Of a stretch of 64,000 nucleotides of DNA, positions 26,349 through 36,033 are shown piece after piece (the first letter of the stretch is position 1; the number at the start of each line of letters is the position of its first letter). The stretch comes from an uncultured bacterium (lineage in GTDB: Bacteria > Cyanobacteriota > Vampirovibrionia > Gastranaerophilales > Gastranaerophilaceae), in NCBI GenBank assembly GCA_902475545.1, contig CABRZP010000006.1, forward strand, positions 45,301 to 109,300. The letters are read 5' to 3'. The notes below the pieces were generated by a model. That model saw only the letters and a program-made list of their open reading frames with translations. It had not been told where the DNA came from and did not search any database. A program made the translations under genes and the position numbers.

Positions 26349-27509
26349 TTAGTTTACAGAGACTTCTTCTTTTTGTTGAGTGGTTGTATTTTGATTTAAT
26401 TTACGCTTACGTCTTCTCATTAAATCTACGAAAGCTTCAATTCTTGTGATATATCCGGCACGACCTGTTTGTTCATCAAGAATTAATGGTAAGATTGGAA
26501 TTTCACAATCTTCTCTCATAGCAGGGAAGATATTCTGAGACATAATTTCAGGCATACAAGTGAATGGGCTTAAGTGAATAATACCATCAATTCCTCTTTC
26601 GTTTGCATAAGCAACGTCTGATACACATTCTAATGCATCACCGCCAATATCTCTCATAAGATATGGCTTAGCGAGTCTGTCTGCACGTTGAAGGTGAGTT
26701 TCACCTTTGCGAAACATCTTAGGTATAATAGCATCCTTTAAAAAGCTGCTAACAGTTAGGCTTCTTCTTACTTGAACACCCATTCTGCCTAATTCTCGTT
26801 CAATATTTTGGTTAGAAAATTCATCATTTACTACATAGATTTCTCCAGTAATATCAACGTTAAGAACTTCTCTTTTTGGATTAATTTCAACTTTTTTCAT
26901 TTCCTCATTAACAAGTTTTTGAGCTTTTTTTAATCCGAAAATTGTATCATTTTCATCAATATATTTTAAAGCTTTATTGTAATGTCTTTCAGCTTGGCCT
27001 TGTTTGATTTCTCTTGCTCTGTAATATGCTAATTGTGCATCTAATTTATCAAGCATGAAAACTTTTAAAATTGCAATAATGATTGCTTTTGTAAATAATG
27101 CAGGGTTATTTTTACCGCTGGCAGCTTTTAAGAAATTATACATACCTTTAATTCCGTCATAGAGTTGGAGTTCAAGGTATTTAGCTTCATATCCTAAGTC
27201 TCTTAAGGCATTTTCAATACATTTTCCATATTCACCTAAACGGCAGCAACCGGGAGATGTAATCATTGCAACATAATCAGTACCACCCTCAATTGCTTCA
27301 ATAAAGTTTCCTAAAATAAGTTTGTAGGGCAAACATATTGCTTCTGGAGAATGTTTTGTTCCTAGTGATAAAGATTTTTTACTGGTGTATGGTTCGACAT
27401 AAGGTTCACAGCCAATAATTCTAAGTGCTGCAGACCATGCGTAACTTATTGTTCCCATGTGAGGAAAAGATACTTTTTTCTTAATGTTTTCTTTTTTGTT
27501 ATTACTCAT
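26349..27509 (-). CDS. 2-hydroxyacyl-CoA dehydratase activase-related protein (DUF2229-like)
   Basis: The 386-residue protein resembles the part of activase-related proteins that accompanies 2-hydroxyglutaryl-CoA dehydratase-type enzymes. It has VSFPHMGTISYAWSAALRIIGCE, SPEAICLPYKLILGNFIEA, SPGCCRLGEYGKC, DITGEIYVVNDEFSNQNIERELGRMG, IDGIIHLSPFTCMPE and LILDEQTGRAGYITRIEAFVD. Cys residues in AICLPYK, PGCCRLG and FTCMPE may bind an Fe-S cluster. Such proteins occur in anaerobes, often as stand-alone genes of unknown role. The ATP-binding activase part (ASKHA domain) is missing here and may be encoded elsewhere. It follows gcvPB by 11 bases in the same direction. Confidence 0.82.
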   Translation of the reverse strand: MSNNKKENIKKKVSFPHMGTISYAWSAALRIIGCEPYVEPYTSKKSLSLGTKHSPEAICLPYKLILGNFIEAIEGGTDYVAMITSPGCCRLGEYGKCIENALRDLGYEAKYLELQLYDGIKGMYNFLKAASGKNNPALFTKAIIIAILKVFMLDKLDAQLAYYRAREIKQGQAERHYNKALKYIDENDTIFGLKKAQKLVNEEMKKVEINPKREVLNVDITGEIYVVNDEFSNQNIERELGRMGVQVRRSLTVSSFLKDAIIPKMFRKGETHLQRADRLAKPYLMRDIGGDALECVSDVAYANERGIDGIIHLSPFTCMPEIMSQNIFPAMREDCEIPILPLILDEQTGRAGYITRIEAFVDLMRRRKRKLNQNTTTQQKEEVSVN

Positions 27510-27520
27510 ATTTATATTTC

Positions 27521-28942
27521 CTAATTTGTGTATTTTAAGTCTGGATGTCTTGCTGCAGTTACTTCATCTATCTTTTTGACAGGTGTTGAATGAGGTGCTG
27601 CAAGAATTTTTTCAGGATTGATTTTTGCTTCATTTGCTATATTTATCATTGTTTCAACAAATTCATCTAATTTTTCTTTATTTTCAGATTCTGTTGGTTC
27701 AATCATAATTGCTTCATGAACAATCAATGGGAAATAAACTGTTGGCGGATGAGTATTTCCATCCATCAATGCTTTTGCAATGTTTAGGGTGGATACTCCG
27801 CTTTCATGTTTTTGTTTTTCACCTGTTATTACGAATTCATGCATACAAGGCTGGTTATATGGTAATTCATAATGTCCTTTTAACTTTTCCTTAAGATAAT
27901 TAGCATTTAAAACAGCATTTTCTGATGCACATTTTAAATTTTTGCCCATCATAAGAATATAAGCATAAGCTTTTACAAGTACTGAAAAATTACCATAAAA
28001 ATCTTTTACGCTGCCGATTGAGTTTTTAAGATTGTAATTTCTGTAGTACTTTTTACCATCAAACTCAATTACAGGTGTTGGTAAATAATCTTTTAATTTT
28101 TCTACTACGGCAACAGGACCTGCACCGGGACCACCGCCACCATGCGGAGTTGAAAATGTTTTATGTAAATTTAAGTGTACAACATCAAATCCCATTAGTT
28201 TTGGATTTGTGTAGCCCATGATTGCGTTGAAATTTGCTCCGTCATAATAAAGTAAGGAGCCGTTTTCATGCATTATTTTAGAAATTTCTTCAACACCTTC
28301 TTCAAAAATTCCGAGAGTGTTAGGATTAGTCATCATGATAGCTGCAACATCTTTATTAAGAACAGCTTTTAATGCTTCAATATCTACTTGACCTTTTTCA
28401 TTTGATTTGATTTCCACAATATCAAATCCTGCCATTTTTGCACTTGCAGGATTTGTGCCATGAGCAGAATCAGGAATAATAACTTTAGTACGTTTTTCGC
28501 CGATTGAATCAAAGTATTTTTTGATAATCATCATGCCGGTCATTTCACCGTGAGCACCTGCAGATGGTTGGAGTGTAATTGCATCCATACCTGTAACCTT
28601 CAATAACGCTCCTTGAAGGTTATACATCAATTTTAAAGAACCTTGTGCCATATTGTCATCAGAGTTCGGATGAATATTAAAGCCTTCTAATGATGACAAA
28701 AATTCATTGACTTTAGGGTTATATTTCATTGTACAAGAGCCTAACGGATAAAAACCTTTTTCAATACAAAAATTTAAATCTGATAATTCTTTGTAGTGAC
28801 GCATAACATCAAGTTCTGAAAGTTGAGGAAGTCCTGTTTCTTCATCCCTTAATAAATTTTTTGGCAAAAAATCAATATTCACCATTTCGTCGGTAAGATT
28901 AATTCCATCAGTACCGTTGCTTTTTTCAAAAATTGTTTTCAT
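27521..28942 (-). CDS. gcvPB: glycine dehydrogenase (decarboxylating), P-protein subunit 2
   Basis: This is the PLP-binding half of the split glycine cleavage P-protein. It has FYPLGSCTMKYNPKVNE, LQPSAGAHGEMTGMM, DSAHGTNPASAKMAGF, the Schiff-base Lys K261 in HLNLHKTFSTPHGGGGPGAGP and the C-terminal HEAIMIEPTESE. The 473-residue length is normal. It decarboxylates glycine and transfers the aminomethyl group to the lipoyl H-protein. Subunit 1 (gcvPA), which usually stands just upstream, is absent; upstream is instead a sigma factor gene ending 4 bases before. No glycine riboswitch is visible. Confidence 0.95.
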   Translation of the reverse strand: MKTIFEKSNGTDGINLTDEMVNIDFLPKNLLRDEETGLPQLSELDVMRHYKELSDLNFCIEKGFYPLGSCTMKYNPKVNEFLSSLEGFNIHPNSDDNMAQGSLKLMYNLQGALLKVTGMDAITLQPSAGAHGEMTGMMIIKKYFDSIGEKRTKVIIPDSAHGTNPASAKMAGFDIVEIKSNEKGQVDIEALKAVLNKDVAAIMMTNPNTLGIFEEGVEEISKIMHENGSLLYYDGANFNAIMGYTNPKLMGFDVVHLNLHKTFSTPHGGGGPGAGPVAVVEKLKDYLPTPVIEFDGKKYYRNYNLKNSIGSVKDFYGNFSVLVKAYAYILMMGKNLKCASENAVLNANYLKEKLKGHYELPYNQPCMHEFVITGEKQKHESGVSTLNIAKALMDGNTHPPTVYFPLIVHEAIMIEPTESENKEKLDEFVETMINIANEAKINPEKILAAPHSTPVKKIDEVTAARHPDLKYTN

Positions 28943-28946
28943 ATTT

Positions 28947-29564
28947 TTAGATAATCCCCTGTTTAGCCAAGTCTTTTTTTATTCTGTCAAGTCCTGTTTG
29001 AATAATTCTGGATATTCTTGATTGAGAAATATTAAATTCTTCTGCAATTTCTCTTAATTTCTTTTCTTTGAAGAATTTATATTCAATAAGTTCACGTTCT
29101 CGTGGAGGAATTTTTTTCATAGCTTCTAAAATTCCTGCTTTTAATTCAGAAAATTCAATTGATTCTTCCGGTGTTTTATCGTTAGATTTTATTTGAGTTG
29201 GAACTTCTGCTTCTTGTAACTCATCAATCGAAAGAATATTTTTGTAAACATCTGCTCTAAGTTCTACTTCAGTAGTTTCGTTATCTTCATCTTGAGCAGA
29301 ATTCTTATTCTTTAAAGTATACCATTTGTAACGTCTTCTGACTTCATTTCGAATAGCCCATTTGATGGCTGTTGAAAGATAGGTATTATTATATTTTTCC
29401 GGTGGATTATTTTTAAACAAAATATAAAGAGCATGAGTTCCAATATTTATTAATTCAGGAAGCTCAATTAAGTGTGAAGTTGAAAATTTTTGATATTCAA
29501 CTTTAGCAATGATTTCAATTAGTTCTTTATATTCTCTTAGCTTTATATTGTCTTCAACTGTCAT
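28947..29564 (-). CDS. sigma-70 family RNA polymerase sigma factor (FliA/sigma-28-like)
   Basis: 205 residues. Region 2 covers about residues 30-85 (ELINIGTHALYILFKN, YLSTAIKWAIRNEVRRRYKWY, typical of regions 2.2-2.4). A charged linker (about 86-145) takes the place of region 3. Region 4 (about 152-200; IPPRERELIEYKFFKEKKLREIAEEFNISQSRISRIIQTGLDRIKKDL) has the HTH for -35 recognition and resembles FliA/WhiG-type and sporulation-type sigma factors. It could direct flagellar or surface genes, but no target is shown. It heads the minus-strand block with gcvPB four bases behind it. Confidence 0.85.
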   Translation of the reverse strand: MTVEDNIKLREYKELIEIIAKVEYQKFSTSHLIELPELINIGTHALYILFKNNPPEKYNNTYLSTAIKWAIRNEVRRRYKWYTLKNKNSAQDEDNETTEVELRADVYKNILSIDELQEAEVPTQIKSNDKTPEESIEFSELKAGILEAMKKIPPRERELIEYKFFKEKKLREIAEEFNISQSRISRIIQTGLDRIKKDLAKQGII

Positions 29565-29689
29565 TACTATAACTAATCCTAAAATACTAATAATATATTA
29601 TACTTTCATAATATCAGAAAAAATTGTATATGACTAGGTAATGTAATTTTCCTTAACATAAATTATGGTTATTTCAAAAGGAGTTACGG

Positions 29690-30547
29690 ATGAAAGTTTT
29701 ATTTTGCACAGATGGATCCAGAATTAGTTATAATGCTATAGAAAATTTTTCATACTGGTTAAAAGATTTTGTTGTAGATGTAATTTGTGTAATAGATTGG
29801 AGTTTTCTACCTGATACAATTGCACTTGAAGATTCAGAGTTTGCAGTTCAGTGTGCAAATTCCGCAGAATCTATTTTAGATTACTCAGAAAAATTTTTAA
29901 AAGAACATAATATGCAGATGGGTAAAAAGATTAAAATGTGCGGTTCTACTGTAGATTCTATTCTTGATATTGTAGAGGAATATAATTACGATTTTATTAT
30001 ACTTGGTTCTCATGGTAAAAGAGGATTGCAAAAATGGTTGGGTTCTGTATCCCAAGAAATTGCTTCTGTAAGTAAACTATCAACATTTATTTCTAAAGAA
30101 TTGAATAACAGGAAAAAGGTTTTATTTACGGTTGACTCATCGGAGTTGAGTCTTAAGGTTGTTGGTAAGTGTATTGAAACACTTGATTTATCCGATAAAG
30201 AAATATACTTGTTAACTGTATTTGAAATGCCGGAATATTTATTCTTGGAAGAAAACATTGATTCAAAATGGATTTTAGATATTGAACAAAAACAAGAAAA
30301 AGCTTCATATATTTTGTTAAATCAATTTGAAAAAATGTTTAATGATGCAGGGTACAATGTTCATTCAAAAATCGTGAAAAATGGAATCCCGGCTGAAGAA
30401 ATTATTAAATATTCTGACAAAACCGGAATAGATCTTTCGGTTGCCGGAATTAGAGACAGAAAACATTTATCAAAATTTTTATTAAATTCTATCAGTAAGC
30501 GAGTATTGGAGAATGTTAAGTCGGATATGTTAATTGTAAGAGTTTAA
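29690..30547 (+). CDS. tandem universal stress protein (two UspA domains)
   Basis: 285 residues made of two Usp domains (about 1-140 and 143-285). The first has KVLFCTDGS at its start and FIILGSHGKRGLQKWLGSVSQEI, matching the nucleotide-binding G-x2-G-x9-GS pattern. The second begins KKVLFTVDSSE and ends VAGIRDRKHLSKFLLNSISKRVL, with the glycine loop degenerate, so it may not bind ATP. Such proteins help survival under starvation or oxygen stress. AAAGGAG precedes the ATG. Its last four bases overlap the stop of the convergent ldcA. Confidence 0.92.
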   Translation: MKVLFCTDGSRISYNAIENFSYWLKDFVVDVICVIDWSFLPDTIALEDSEFAVQCANSAESILDYSEKFLKEHNMQMGKKIKMCGSTVDSILDIVEEYNYDFIILGSHGKRGLQKWLGSVSQEIASVSKLSTFISKELNNRKKVLFTVDSSELSLKVVGKCIETLDLSDKEIYLLTVFEMPEYLFLEENIDSKWILDIEQKQEKASYILLNQFEKMFNDAGYNVHSKIVKNGIPAEEIIKYSDKTGIDLSVAGIRDRKHLSKFLLNSISKRVLENVKSDMLIVRV

Positions 30548-31434
30548 TATTTTAAATAAATTGTTCCGTTCCTGTCTATTTTTGCTTGAGCCCCAACGGG
30601 TATTGTTGTTTTCCTTTTGTCATGTGAAATTGGATATCCTCCAAAAATGGGGATATCTGATTTTTTTGCCAATTCAAGGAAAAATTCCTCAAGTATTTTG
30701 TTGTCATCTGATTCCAGAAAATCGCCTAAAACTATTCCGGATAAGTTATTTCTAAATTTTTCAATATTCATTAATTGGGTAAAATATCTGTCAATTTTAT
30801 AAACAGGTTCGCAAATGTCCTCGGCAAAGAAAATAAATTTTTCATCCGGAATAAAATCAACTCCGCATAAAGATGCTATAGTTGCTAAATTGCCGCCAAA
30901 TAATATGCCCTCACACTCTCCAGAATTGTAAATTTTTAAATTATCGGGGATAATTTTTGATTGCATAAAACTTAGAGCTTCAAAAAATTTATTTTCAGTG
31001 AAAGTATTTATATCATTCGAAAAATCACTTTGTGCCATAGGTCCGGAAAAAGTTATTAAACCTGTGTTTTTTAGTATGATTGCTGATAATGCTGTTATGT
31101 CCGAGTAGCCGCAAAAAATTTTGGGATTATTTTTTATAACGTCATAATTGATTTTGTCAAGTAATCTTATTGCTCCATAACCGCCTCTAGCACAAATAAT
31201 TGCATTAACTTCTTCATCTAAAAATGCATTATTTAAATCTTCGGCACGTTCGGTATCGCATCCTGCAAGATAGTTTTTGCACTTTGTTAAATTATTCCCG
31301 AGTTTTATATTATAGCCTTTTGATTCAAAATACTTAACTGCAGAATTGATTTTTTCAATATTAACTTCTCCGGAAGGAGCTATTATTGCAATTGTGTCAC
31401 CTGTTTTTAAATTTTTCGGTTTAATTAAGTTCAT
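30544..31434 (-). CDS. ldcA: murein tetrapeptide carboxypeptidase (LD-carboxypeptidase, S66 family)
   Basis: The enzyme removes the terminal D-Ala from tetrapeptides during peptidoglycan recycling in the cytoplasm. The 296-residue protein shows GDTIAIIAPSG, ICARGGYGAIRLLDKIN, the nucleophile Ser in CGYSDITAL, a catalytic Glu in FFAEDICEP, GGNLATIASLCG, and the catalytic His in GYPISHDKRKTTIPVG. Length is normal. AAAAGGAT precedes the ATG. It is divergent from dnaX. Confidence 0.93.
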   Translation of the reverse strand: MNLIKPKNLKTGDTIAIIAPSGEVNIEKINSAVKYFESKGYNIKLGNNLTKCKNYLAGCDTERAEDLNNAFLDEEVNAIICARGGYGAIRLLDKINYDVIKNNPKIFCGYSDITALSAIILKNTGLITFSGPMAQSDFSNDINTFTENKFFEALSFMQSKIIPDNLKIYNSGECEGILFGGNLATIASLCGVDFIPDEKFIFFAEDICEPVYKIDRYFTQLMNIEKFRNNLSGIVLGDFLESDDNKILEEFFLELAKKSDIPIFGGYPISHDKRKTTIPVGAQAKIDRNGTIYLKY

Positions 31435-31462
31435 AAACTATCCTTTTTTGGTAATTGTTTGT

Positions 31463-31477
31463 TATAATTACTTTATC
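31463..31477 (+). promoter_or_regulatory. -10 region of dnaX, leaderless or near-leaderless
   Basis: TGT-TATAAT (-10 at 31463-31468) lies nine bases before the ATG at 31478 and no ribosome site is present between. Confidence 0.5.
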
Positions 31478-33370
31478 ATGAATAAAAATTACATTCCTTT
31501 ATATAGAAAATATCGACCACAAGCAATTGAACAAATTGTAGGTCAAGAACACATCAAAAAAGCTTTAGCAAATGCAATTGAAATGGATAGAATTTCACAT
31601 GCATATCTTTTTACAGGTCCAAGAGGTACCGGTAAAACCTCAACAGCCAGAATTTTTGCTAAATCATTGAATTGTGTAAATGGTCCAACTGTTTCACCTT
31701 GTAATGAGTGTGAAAATTGTAAAAATATTACAAATTCTATTCCGATTGATGTTATTGAGATTGACGCTGCGAGTAATCGTTCTGTTAGCGATGCTGATGA
31801 TATAATTCAGAAGGTTGCATTAGCACCTGTTAACAGCAGATTTAAAATTTATATTATTGATGAAGTCCACATGTTAACTAATCAAGCTTTTAACGCTTTG
31901 TTAAAAACATTGGAAGAACCTCCTAAAAATGTTATTTTTATACTTGCAACTACTGAGGTTCATAAAGTTTTAGATACGATAAAAAGTCGTTGTCAGAGAT
32001 TTGATTTTAAACGAATTACGACTGATGATATAGCAAAACACCTTCGTTATATTTCTGATAAAGAGGAAATTAATATAACAGATGAAGCTTTATCTTTTAT
32101 TGCCCAAAATTCGGCGGGCGGAATGCGTGACAGTATAGCTCTTCTTGATCAATTAAGTGTGTTGAACTCTTCAACTGAAGCTATTTCTGTAGATGATATA
32201 AACAGACTTTTAGGTCGTTTATCTTTTAACTCTTTAACTGATTTGTTTGATGCAATTTCAACTTCAAATCAGAATGAAGCATTAAATGTTTTAAATAATA
32301 TTTACAATCAGGGAAATGAGCCTACACAAATTTTGTCAAATTTATTGGAATATTTAAGAAATACCTTAATCATAAAATCTGTTGGAAATTCTTCTGTTGA
32401 GGGTATAGTTCAGCTAAATGCGGAACAAATTAAGATTTTAAGTTCAAAAATTCAAAATATTGAAACTCATCAACTTGTTTCTTTGATTGATAAATGTGCT
32501 TCATATATTAAAGAATTAAAATTAACAGCTAATCCTAAATTATGGCTGGATGTGGCAATACTTGATATGGCTAATCTTACTCAAAATACAAAATTGGAAG
32601 ATTTGCAAAAGCGTATTTCAATGTTAGAATCCGGAGTTGTTAGCAGTAAACCTATTAATGTTTCTGCATATAATACTCCGCCTTCTCCGGTTGCAAAACC
32701 TGAAGTTATTAAGCAATCAGTTCAGCAATCTCCAATAGAAAAAGCTAAACCTGTTTCTACTAAACCAAAAGAAACAGTTGCAGAGGTTACAGAAGAAGAA
32801 GTTTTAACTGCTCCTGTACCAATGTCAACTCCGGCTCCTGCAAATAATTTAAAAGCTCTATGGGTAAAATTACTTGAAAATATTTCAAGTTCACCTTCTC
32901 GTTCAATTTTAAAACAGCAGGCTATGCCTGTTAAAATTACTCAAGATGAAGTTATTGTTTCTGTAAAGAGTCCGAATTGGTTAAAACAATATGGGCAAGA
33001 CGGATCAAAGCATTCTCTGATTGTAGATGCTGCAAATTCACTTTTTTCTGGTGGAGTTAAAAAGGTTATTGTAAGATCACCGGAATCAGGTGATGATGCA
33101 ATTAGAGCAGAACAGTCAGGTGGAGATTCTGATGAAACCCCTGCCCCTGCACAGATAAAAAAATCTTTTATTCCCCAAAAACCAGATGTTACTCAGGAAG
33201 AGGTGAAAGAGGTTCTGGAAGAATCGACAGCTTCTGATGATATTGTAGAAGATGAGGTTGGTAGTACTCAAACTTCACCTGTAAAGAAGGGTAAAAATGC
33301 GGATTCGGCTTATCATTCGGATACAGTGAATAATATTTTAGATTTATTTGAAGGTAAATTTATAGATTAA
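31478..33370 (+). CDS. dnaX: DNA polymerase III subunit gamma/tau
   Basis: The clamp-loader ATPase of the replicase. The 630 residues begin with YIPLYRKYRPQAIEQIVGQEHI, have Walker A FTGPRGTGKTSTAR, a zinc module (CNECENCKN with upstream C), Walker B YIIDEVHML, the sensor region LATTEVHKVLDTIKSRCQRFDF and the SAGGMRDSIALLDQL motif. After about residue 365 follows a tau-type extension with a Pro/Glu-rich linker and a small C-terminal domain. ATG 31478 is chosen over a frame extension to 31346, which would overlap the divergent ldcA. Seven consecutive A occur late in the gene but too far downstream to make a normal gamma product. Confidence 0.95.
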   Translation: MNKNYIPLYRKYRPQAIEQIVGQEHIKKALANAIEMDRISHAYLFTGPRGTGKTSTARIFAKSLNCVNGPTVSPCNECENCKNITNSIPIDVIEIDAASNRSVSDADDIIQKVALAPVNSRFKIYIIDEVHMLTNQAFNALLKTLEEPPKNVIFILATTEVHKVLDTIKSRCQRFDFKRITTDDIAKHLRYISDKEEINITDEALSFIAQNSAGGMRDSIALLDQLSVLNSSTEAISVDDINRLLGRLSFNSLTDLFDAISTSNQNEALNVLNNIYNQGNEPTQILSNLLEYLRNTLIIKSVGNSSVEGIVQLNAEQIKILSSKIQNIETHQLVSLIDKCASYIKELKLTANPKLWLDVAILDMANLTQNTKLEDLQKRISMLESGVVSSKPINVSAYNTPPSPVAKPEVIKQSVQQSPIEKAKPVSTKPKETVAEVTEEEVLTAPVPMSTPAPANNLKALWVKLLENISSSPSRSILKQQAMPVKITQDEVIVSVKSPNWLKQYGQDGSKHSLIVDAANSLFSGGVKKVIVRSPESGDDAIRAEQSGGDSDETPAPAQIKKSFIPQKPDVTQEEVKEVLEESTASDDIVEDEVGSTQTSPVKKGKNADSAYHSDTVNNILDLFEGKFID

Positions 33371-33399
33371 AAAAGGACTGATAACTTCAGTCCTTTTTT
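33369..33399. terminator. bidirectional terminator between dnaX and typA
   Basis: AAAAAGGACTGA pairs with TCAGTCCTTTTTT over a short loop, between two convergent genes. Confidence 0.85.
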
Positions 33400-33407
33400 C
33401 TTATTAT

Positions 33408-35204
33408 TTAGTTATATATTTTTTTAGTTAAATCAGCTTTTCGTAATCTGATATTTTCAGGTGTTATTTCTACTAATTCTTCATCTCCAATATATTCTAG
33501 AGCTTCTTCCAATGATAAAATTTTAGGAGCTTGAAGTGTTACCATAACATCTGCTGTAGAACTCCTCATATTAGTTAATCTTTTTGTTTTACAAATATTA
33601 ACTACAATATCTTGAGGACGGTTGCATTCTCCGATAATCATACCCCTATATACTTTTGTTTTTGGAGTTATGAAAAATACACCACGGTCTTCATATTGAG
33701 AAAGTGCATAAGGAATTGCTTCACCTTGTTCGTGTGCAATAATAGAACCGCTTCTTTGACGAGGAATGTCTCCGGCATAAGGTCTGTAATGTAAAAATGT
33801 ATGATACATTATACCTTCACCTCTTGTCATTCTTATAAATTCACTTCTGAAACCGATAAGTCCTCTTGCCGGTATATGGAATGTAAGAGTTGTTCTGCCT
33901 TTAGAAGTCTGCATATCTTTCATTTCAGCTTTTCTGCCGGCTAGTCTTTCGATTGCTGAACCTGCATATTCTTCAGGAACATCGATAATTAAATTTTCAT
34001 AAGGTTCACAATGTTCACCATTGATAGTTTTAAAAATAACCTCAGGTTTTGAAACTGAAAATTCATATCCTTCACGACGCATTGTTTCGATTAAAATACT
34101 TAAGTGAAGTTCACCTCTGCCTGAAACCTTGAAACAATCTGTAGAATCTGTGTCTTCAACTCTTAAACTTACATTTTTTTCAAGTTCGTTATATAAACGT
34201 TTTCTAATTTGTCTTGAAGTTACAAATTTACCTTCTGTACCGGCAAACGGGCTGTCGTTAACCGCAAAATTCATTTGTAATGTAGGTTCATCAACTTTAA
34301 TAAGAGGTAGAGGTTTTGGATTTGTCGGATCACAAATAGTTTCACCGATTTGGATGTCTGAAAATCCTGCAATACCTACAATATCACCTGCTGATGCGGA
34401 TTCGATTTCTACTCTTCCAAGGTCTTTAAATCCGAAAAGTTTTACAATTTTTCCGCGTTCCTGGCTTCCATCAGAATGTATAACGCAAACTTGATCTTGT
34501 GAATTAACTTTACCATGTGCAATTCTTCCAACAACAATTCTGCCAACGTATTCGTTAAAATCTAATGTAGTTGCTCTGAATTGGAATGGTTCATTTTCAT
34601 CACCTTCCGGAGCTTGAATATTTTTAACAATACTGTCAAGCAATGGCACCATATCTTTACGTTCATCTTCTAATTCGTTTATTGCAAAACCGTTTAAGCT
34701 GCTTGCAAAAATGAATGGAAAATCAATCAAATCTTCTCTGTCAGTCAATTCTGTAAATAAATCAAAAACTTTATCTAATGCTGTTAATGGTTCTGCAGCA
34801 GGTTTATCAATTTTATTGATAACAACAATAATTTTTAAACCAAGTTCAAGAGCTTTAGAAAGAACAAATCTAGTCTGCGGCATTGGACCTTCTGCAGCAT
34901 CAACAATTAAAAGTGCACCGTCAACCATTCCTAATACACGTTCAACTTCGCCACCGAAATCTGCGTGTCCAGGGGTGTCAACAACATTGATTTTGGTACC
35001 TTTATAATCAATAGATATATTTTTAGAAAGAATAGTAATCCCACGTTCTCTTTCTAAATCATTACTATCTAATACTCGTTCTTCGACATGTTGATTTTCA
35101 CGAAATACACCCGCTTGTTTTAACAAACAGTCTACCAATGTTGTTTTCCCGTGGTCAACGTGAGCAATAATTGCTATATTTCTTATATTTTCATTACTTG
35201 TCAT
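33408..35204 (-). CDS. typA: ribosome-associated GTPase TypA/BipA
   Basis: An EF-G-like translational GTPase that helps ribosome assembly and stress adaptation. The 598 residues have G1 AHVDHGKTTL, switch II DTPGHADFGGEVERVL, G4 NKIDK, an EF-Tu-type domain 2, and the C-terminal TypA-specific region with RGLIGFRSEF, GEGIMYHTF and RSGSIIAHEQGEAIPYAL. Start ATG 35204 (MTSNENIRNIAIIAHVDHG) is preferred over 35219 because TGGCGGA stands at the right distance upstream. Single-gene unit, convergent with dnaX. Confidence 0.96.
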   Translation of the reverse strand: MTSNENIRNIAIIAHVDHGKTTLVDCLLKQAGVFRENQHVEERVLDSNDLERERGITILSKNISIDYKGTKINVVDTPGHADFGGEVERVLGMVDGALLIVDAAEGPMPQTRFVLSKALELGLKIIVVINKIDKPAAEPLTALDKVFDLFTELTDREDLIDFPFIFASSLNGFAINELEDERKDMVPLLDSIVKNIQAPEGDENEPFQFRATTLDFNEYVGRIVVGRIAHGKVNSQDQVCVIHSDGSQERGKIVKLFGFKDLGRVEIESASAGDIVGIAGFSDIQIGETICDPTNPKPLPLIKVDEPTLQMNFAVNDSPFAGTEGKFVTSRQIRKRLYNELEKNVSLRVEDTDSTDCFKVSGRGELHLSILIETMRREGYEFSVSKPEVIFKTINGEHCEPYENLIIDVPEEYAGSAIERLAGRKAEMKDMQTSKGRTTLTFHIPARGLIGFRSEFIRMTRGEGIMYHTFLHYRPYAGDIPRQRSGSIIAHEQGEAIPYALSQYEDRGVFFITPKTKVYRGMIIGECNRPQDIVVNICKTKRLTNMRSSTADVMVTLQAPKILSLEEALEYIGDEELVEITPENIRLRKADLTKKIYN

Positions 35205-35288
35205 AAATCCGCCAATCATTTCTTTAGTGTAATTTGTACACTTATATAATAAAACAGAAATTTTTATAATTCAATACTTATTACTATT

Positions 35289-35984
35289 TTATGTTAGTTT
35301 TGCTAACAGAGCATTTATCTTTTGGGTTAAGCTTCCTATATTATGTTTTTCTAAAATTTGTAAAGCTGAATTTAATTCATTAATTGCTTCATTTTTATTA
35401 CTTTGCTGAATCATTTCTGCGATTTCAAATTTAATTGCAGCAAGTTGACGTTCATAAGCTTCAACAGGTTTCATTTCTCTTGTTAGAGTGCAATATCTTT
35501 TTTGTACTTTTTCGTAATTCTTGCAAATTTCATTAAGTGCTCTTTTTTCTTCTTGTAATATTTTGAGATGTTTTTTACTTCCAGGCTGGGTAATTTTATA
35601 AAATTCTTTTAAATTGTTACATCTAGCCATAACATGTATTGGATCATGAAATCTTCTTGCTATAACAAGTGCATTTGTTGCCAGTTGTTCAATTATGGGG
35701 CTGCCTTTCGGATTTATTTTTATAAGTAAACTATATATTATTCCGGCAAGAGTGTTATTGCCAAGTCCTACAAATTTTTCAGCAAGTCTTTTTCCTTGAC
35801 TGTTTAAGACGTCAAGTTGATTTTGTCTTACAAACGATTCTCCAATATCATGTAATTTACAAGAAAATTGTGTTGTATTAACAGTTTCACGTCTTTGAAT
35901 TGTCCTGGTTACACTTCTTTCTAATTCGCAAAAAGCTTTTTTAGGTGCATTGTATATTTGCTGTGGTTTTGCAGCTATTTTCAC
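35289..35984 (-). CDS. helical protein of unknown function
   Basis: 231 residues, mostly alpha-helical and basic, without signal peptide or membrane segment. The region from about 65 to 215 (KRLAEKFVGLGNNTLAGIIYSLL, NEICKNYEKVQKRYC, AYERQLAAIKFEIAEMIQQ, EAINELNSALQILEKH) looks like TPR-type helical pairs. The start is GTG 35984 with AAAAGGAG upstream. It is transcribed behind the MFS exporter gene on the same strand, 50 bases apart. I do not recognise a family; it may be lineage-specific. Confidence 0.6.
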   Translation of the reverse strand: MKIAAKPQQIYNAPKKAFCELERSVTRTIQRRETVNTTQFSCKLHDIGESFVRQNQLDVLNSQGKRLAEKFVGLGNNTLAGIIYSLLIKINPKGSPIIEQLATNALVIARRFHDPIHVMARCNNLKEFYKITQPGSKKHLKILQEEKRALNEICKNYEKVQKRYCTLTREMKPVEAYERQLAAIKFEIAEMIQQSNKNEAINELNSALQILEKHNIGSLTQKINALLAKLT

Positions 35985-36033
35985 GCAGTTCTCCTTTTCT
36001 AGCTATAAAACTCGTGAAAAATTATTTTTGCTA

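Noticed and set aside
27400..29700. Glycine riboswitch for gcvPB
   Set aside because: gcvPB follows a sigma factor gene by four bases, leaving no leader; no tandem aptamer pattern is seen upstream of the sigma gene.
33158..33170. Run of seven A in dnaX as a programmed frameshift site for the gamma subunit
   Set aside because: It lies near codon 560, far beyond the end of the ATPase core where gamma normally stops, and no stimulatory hairpin is seen.
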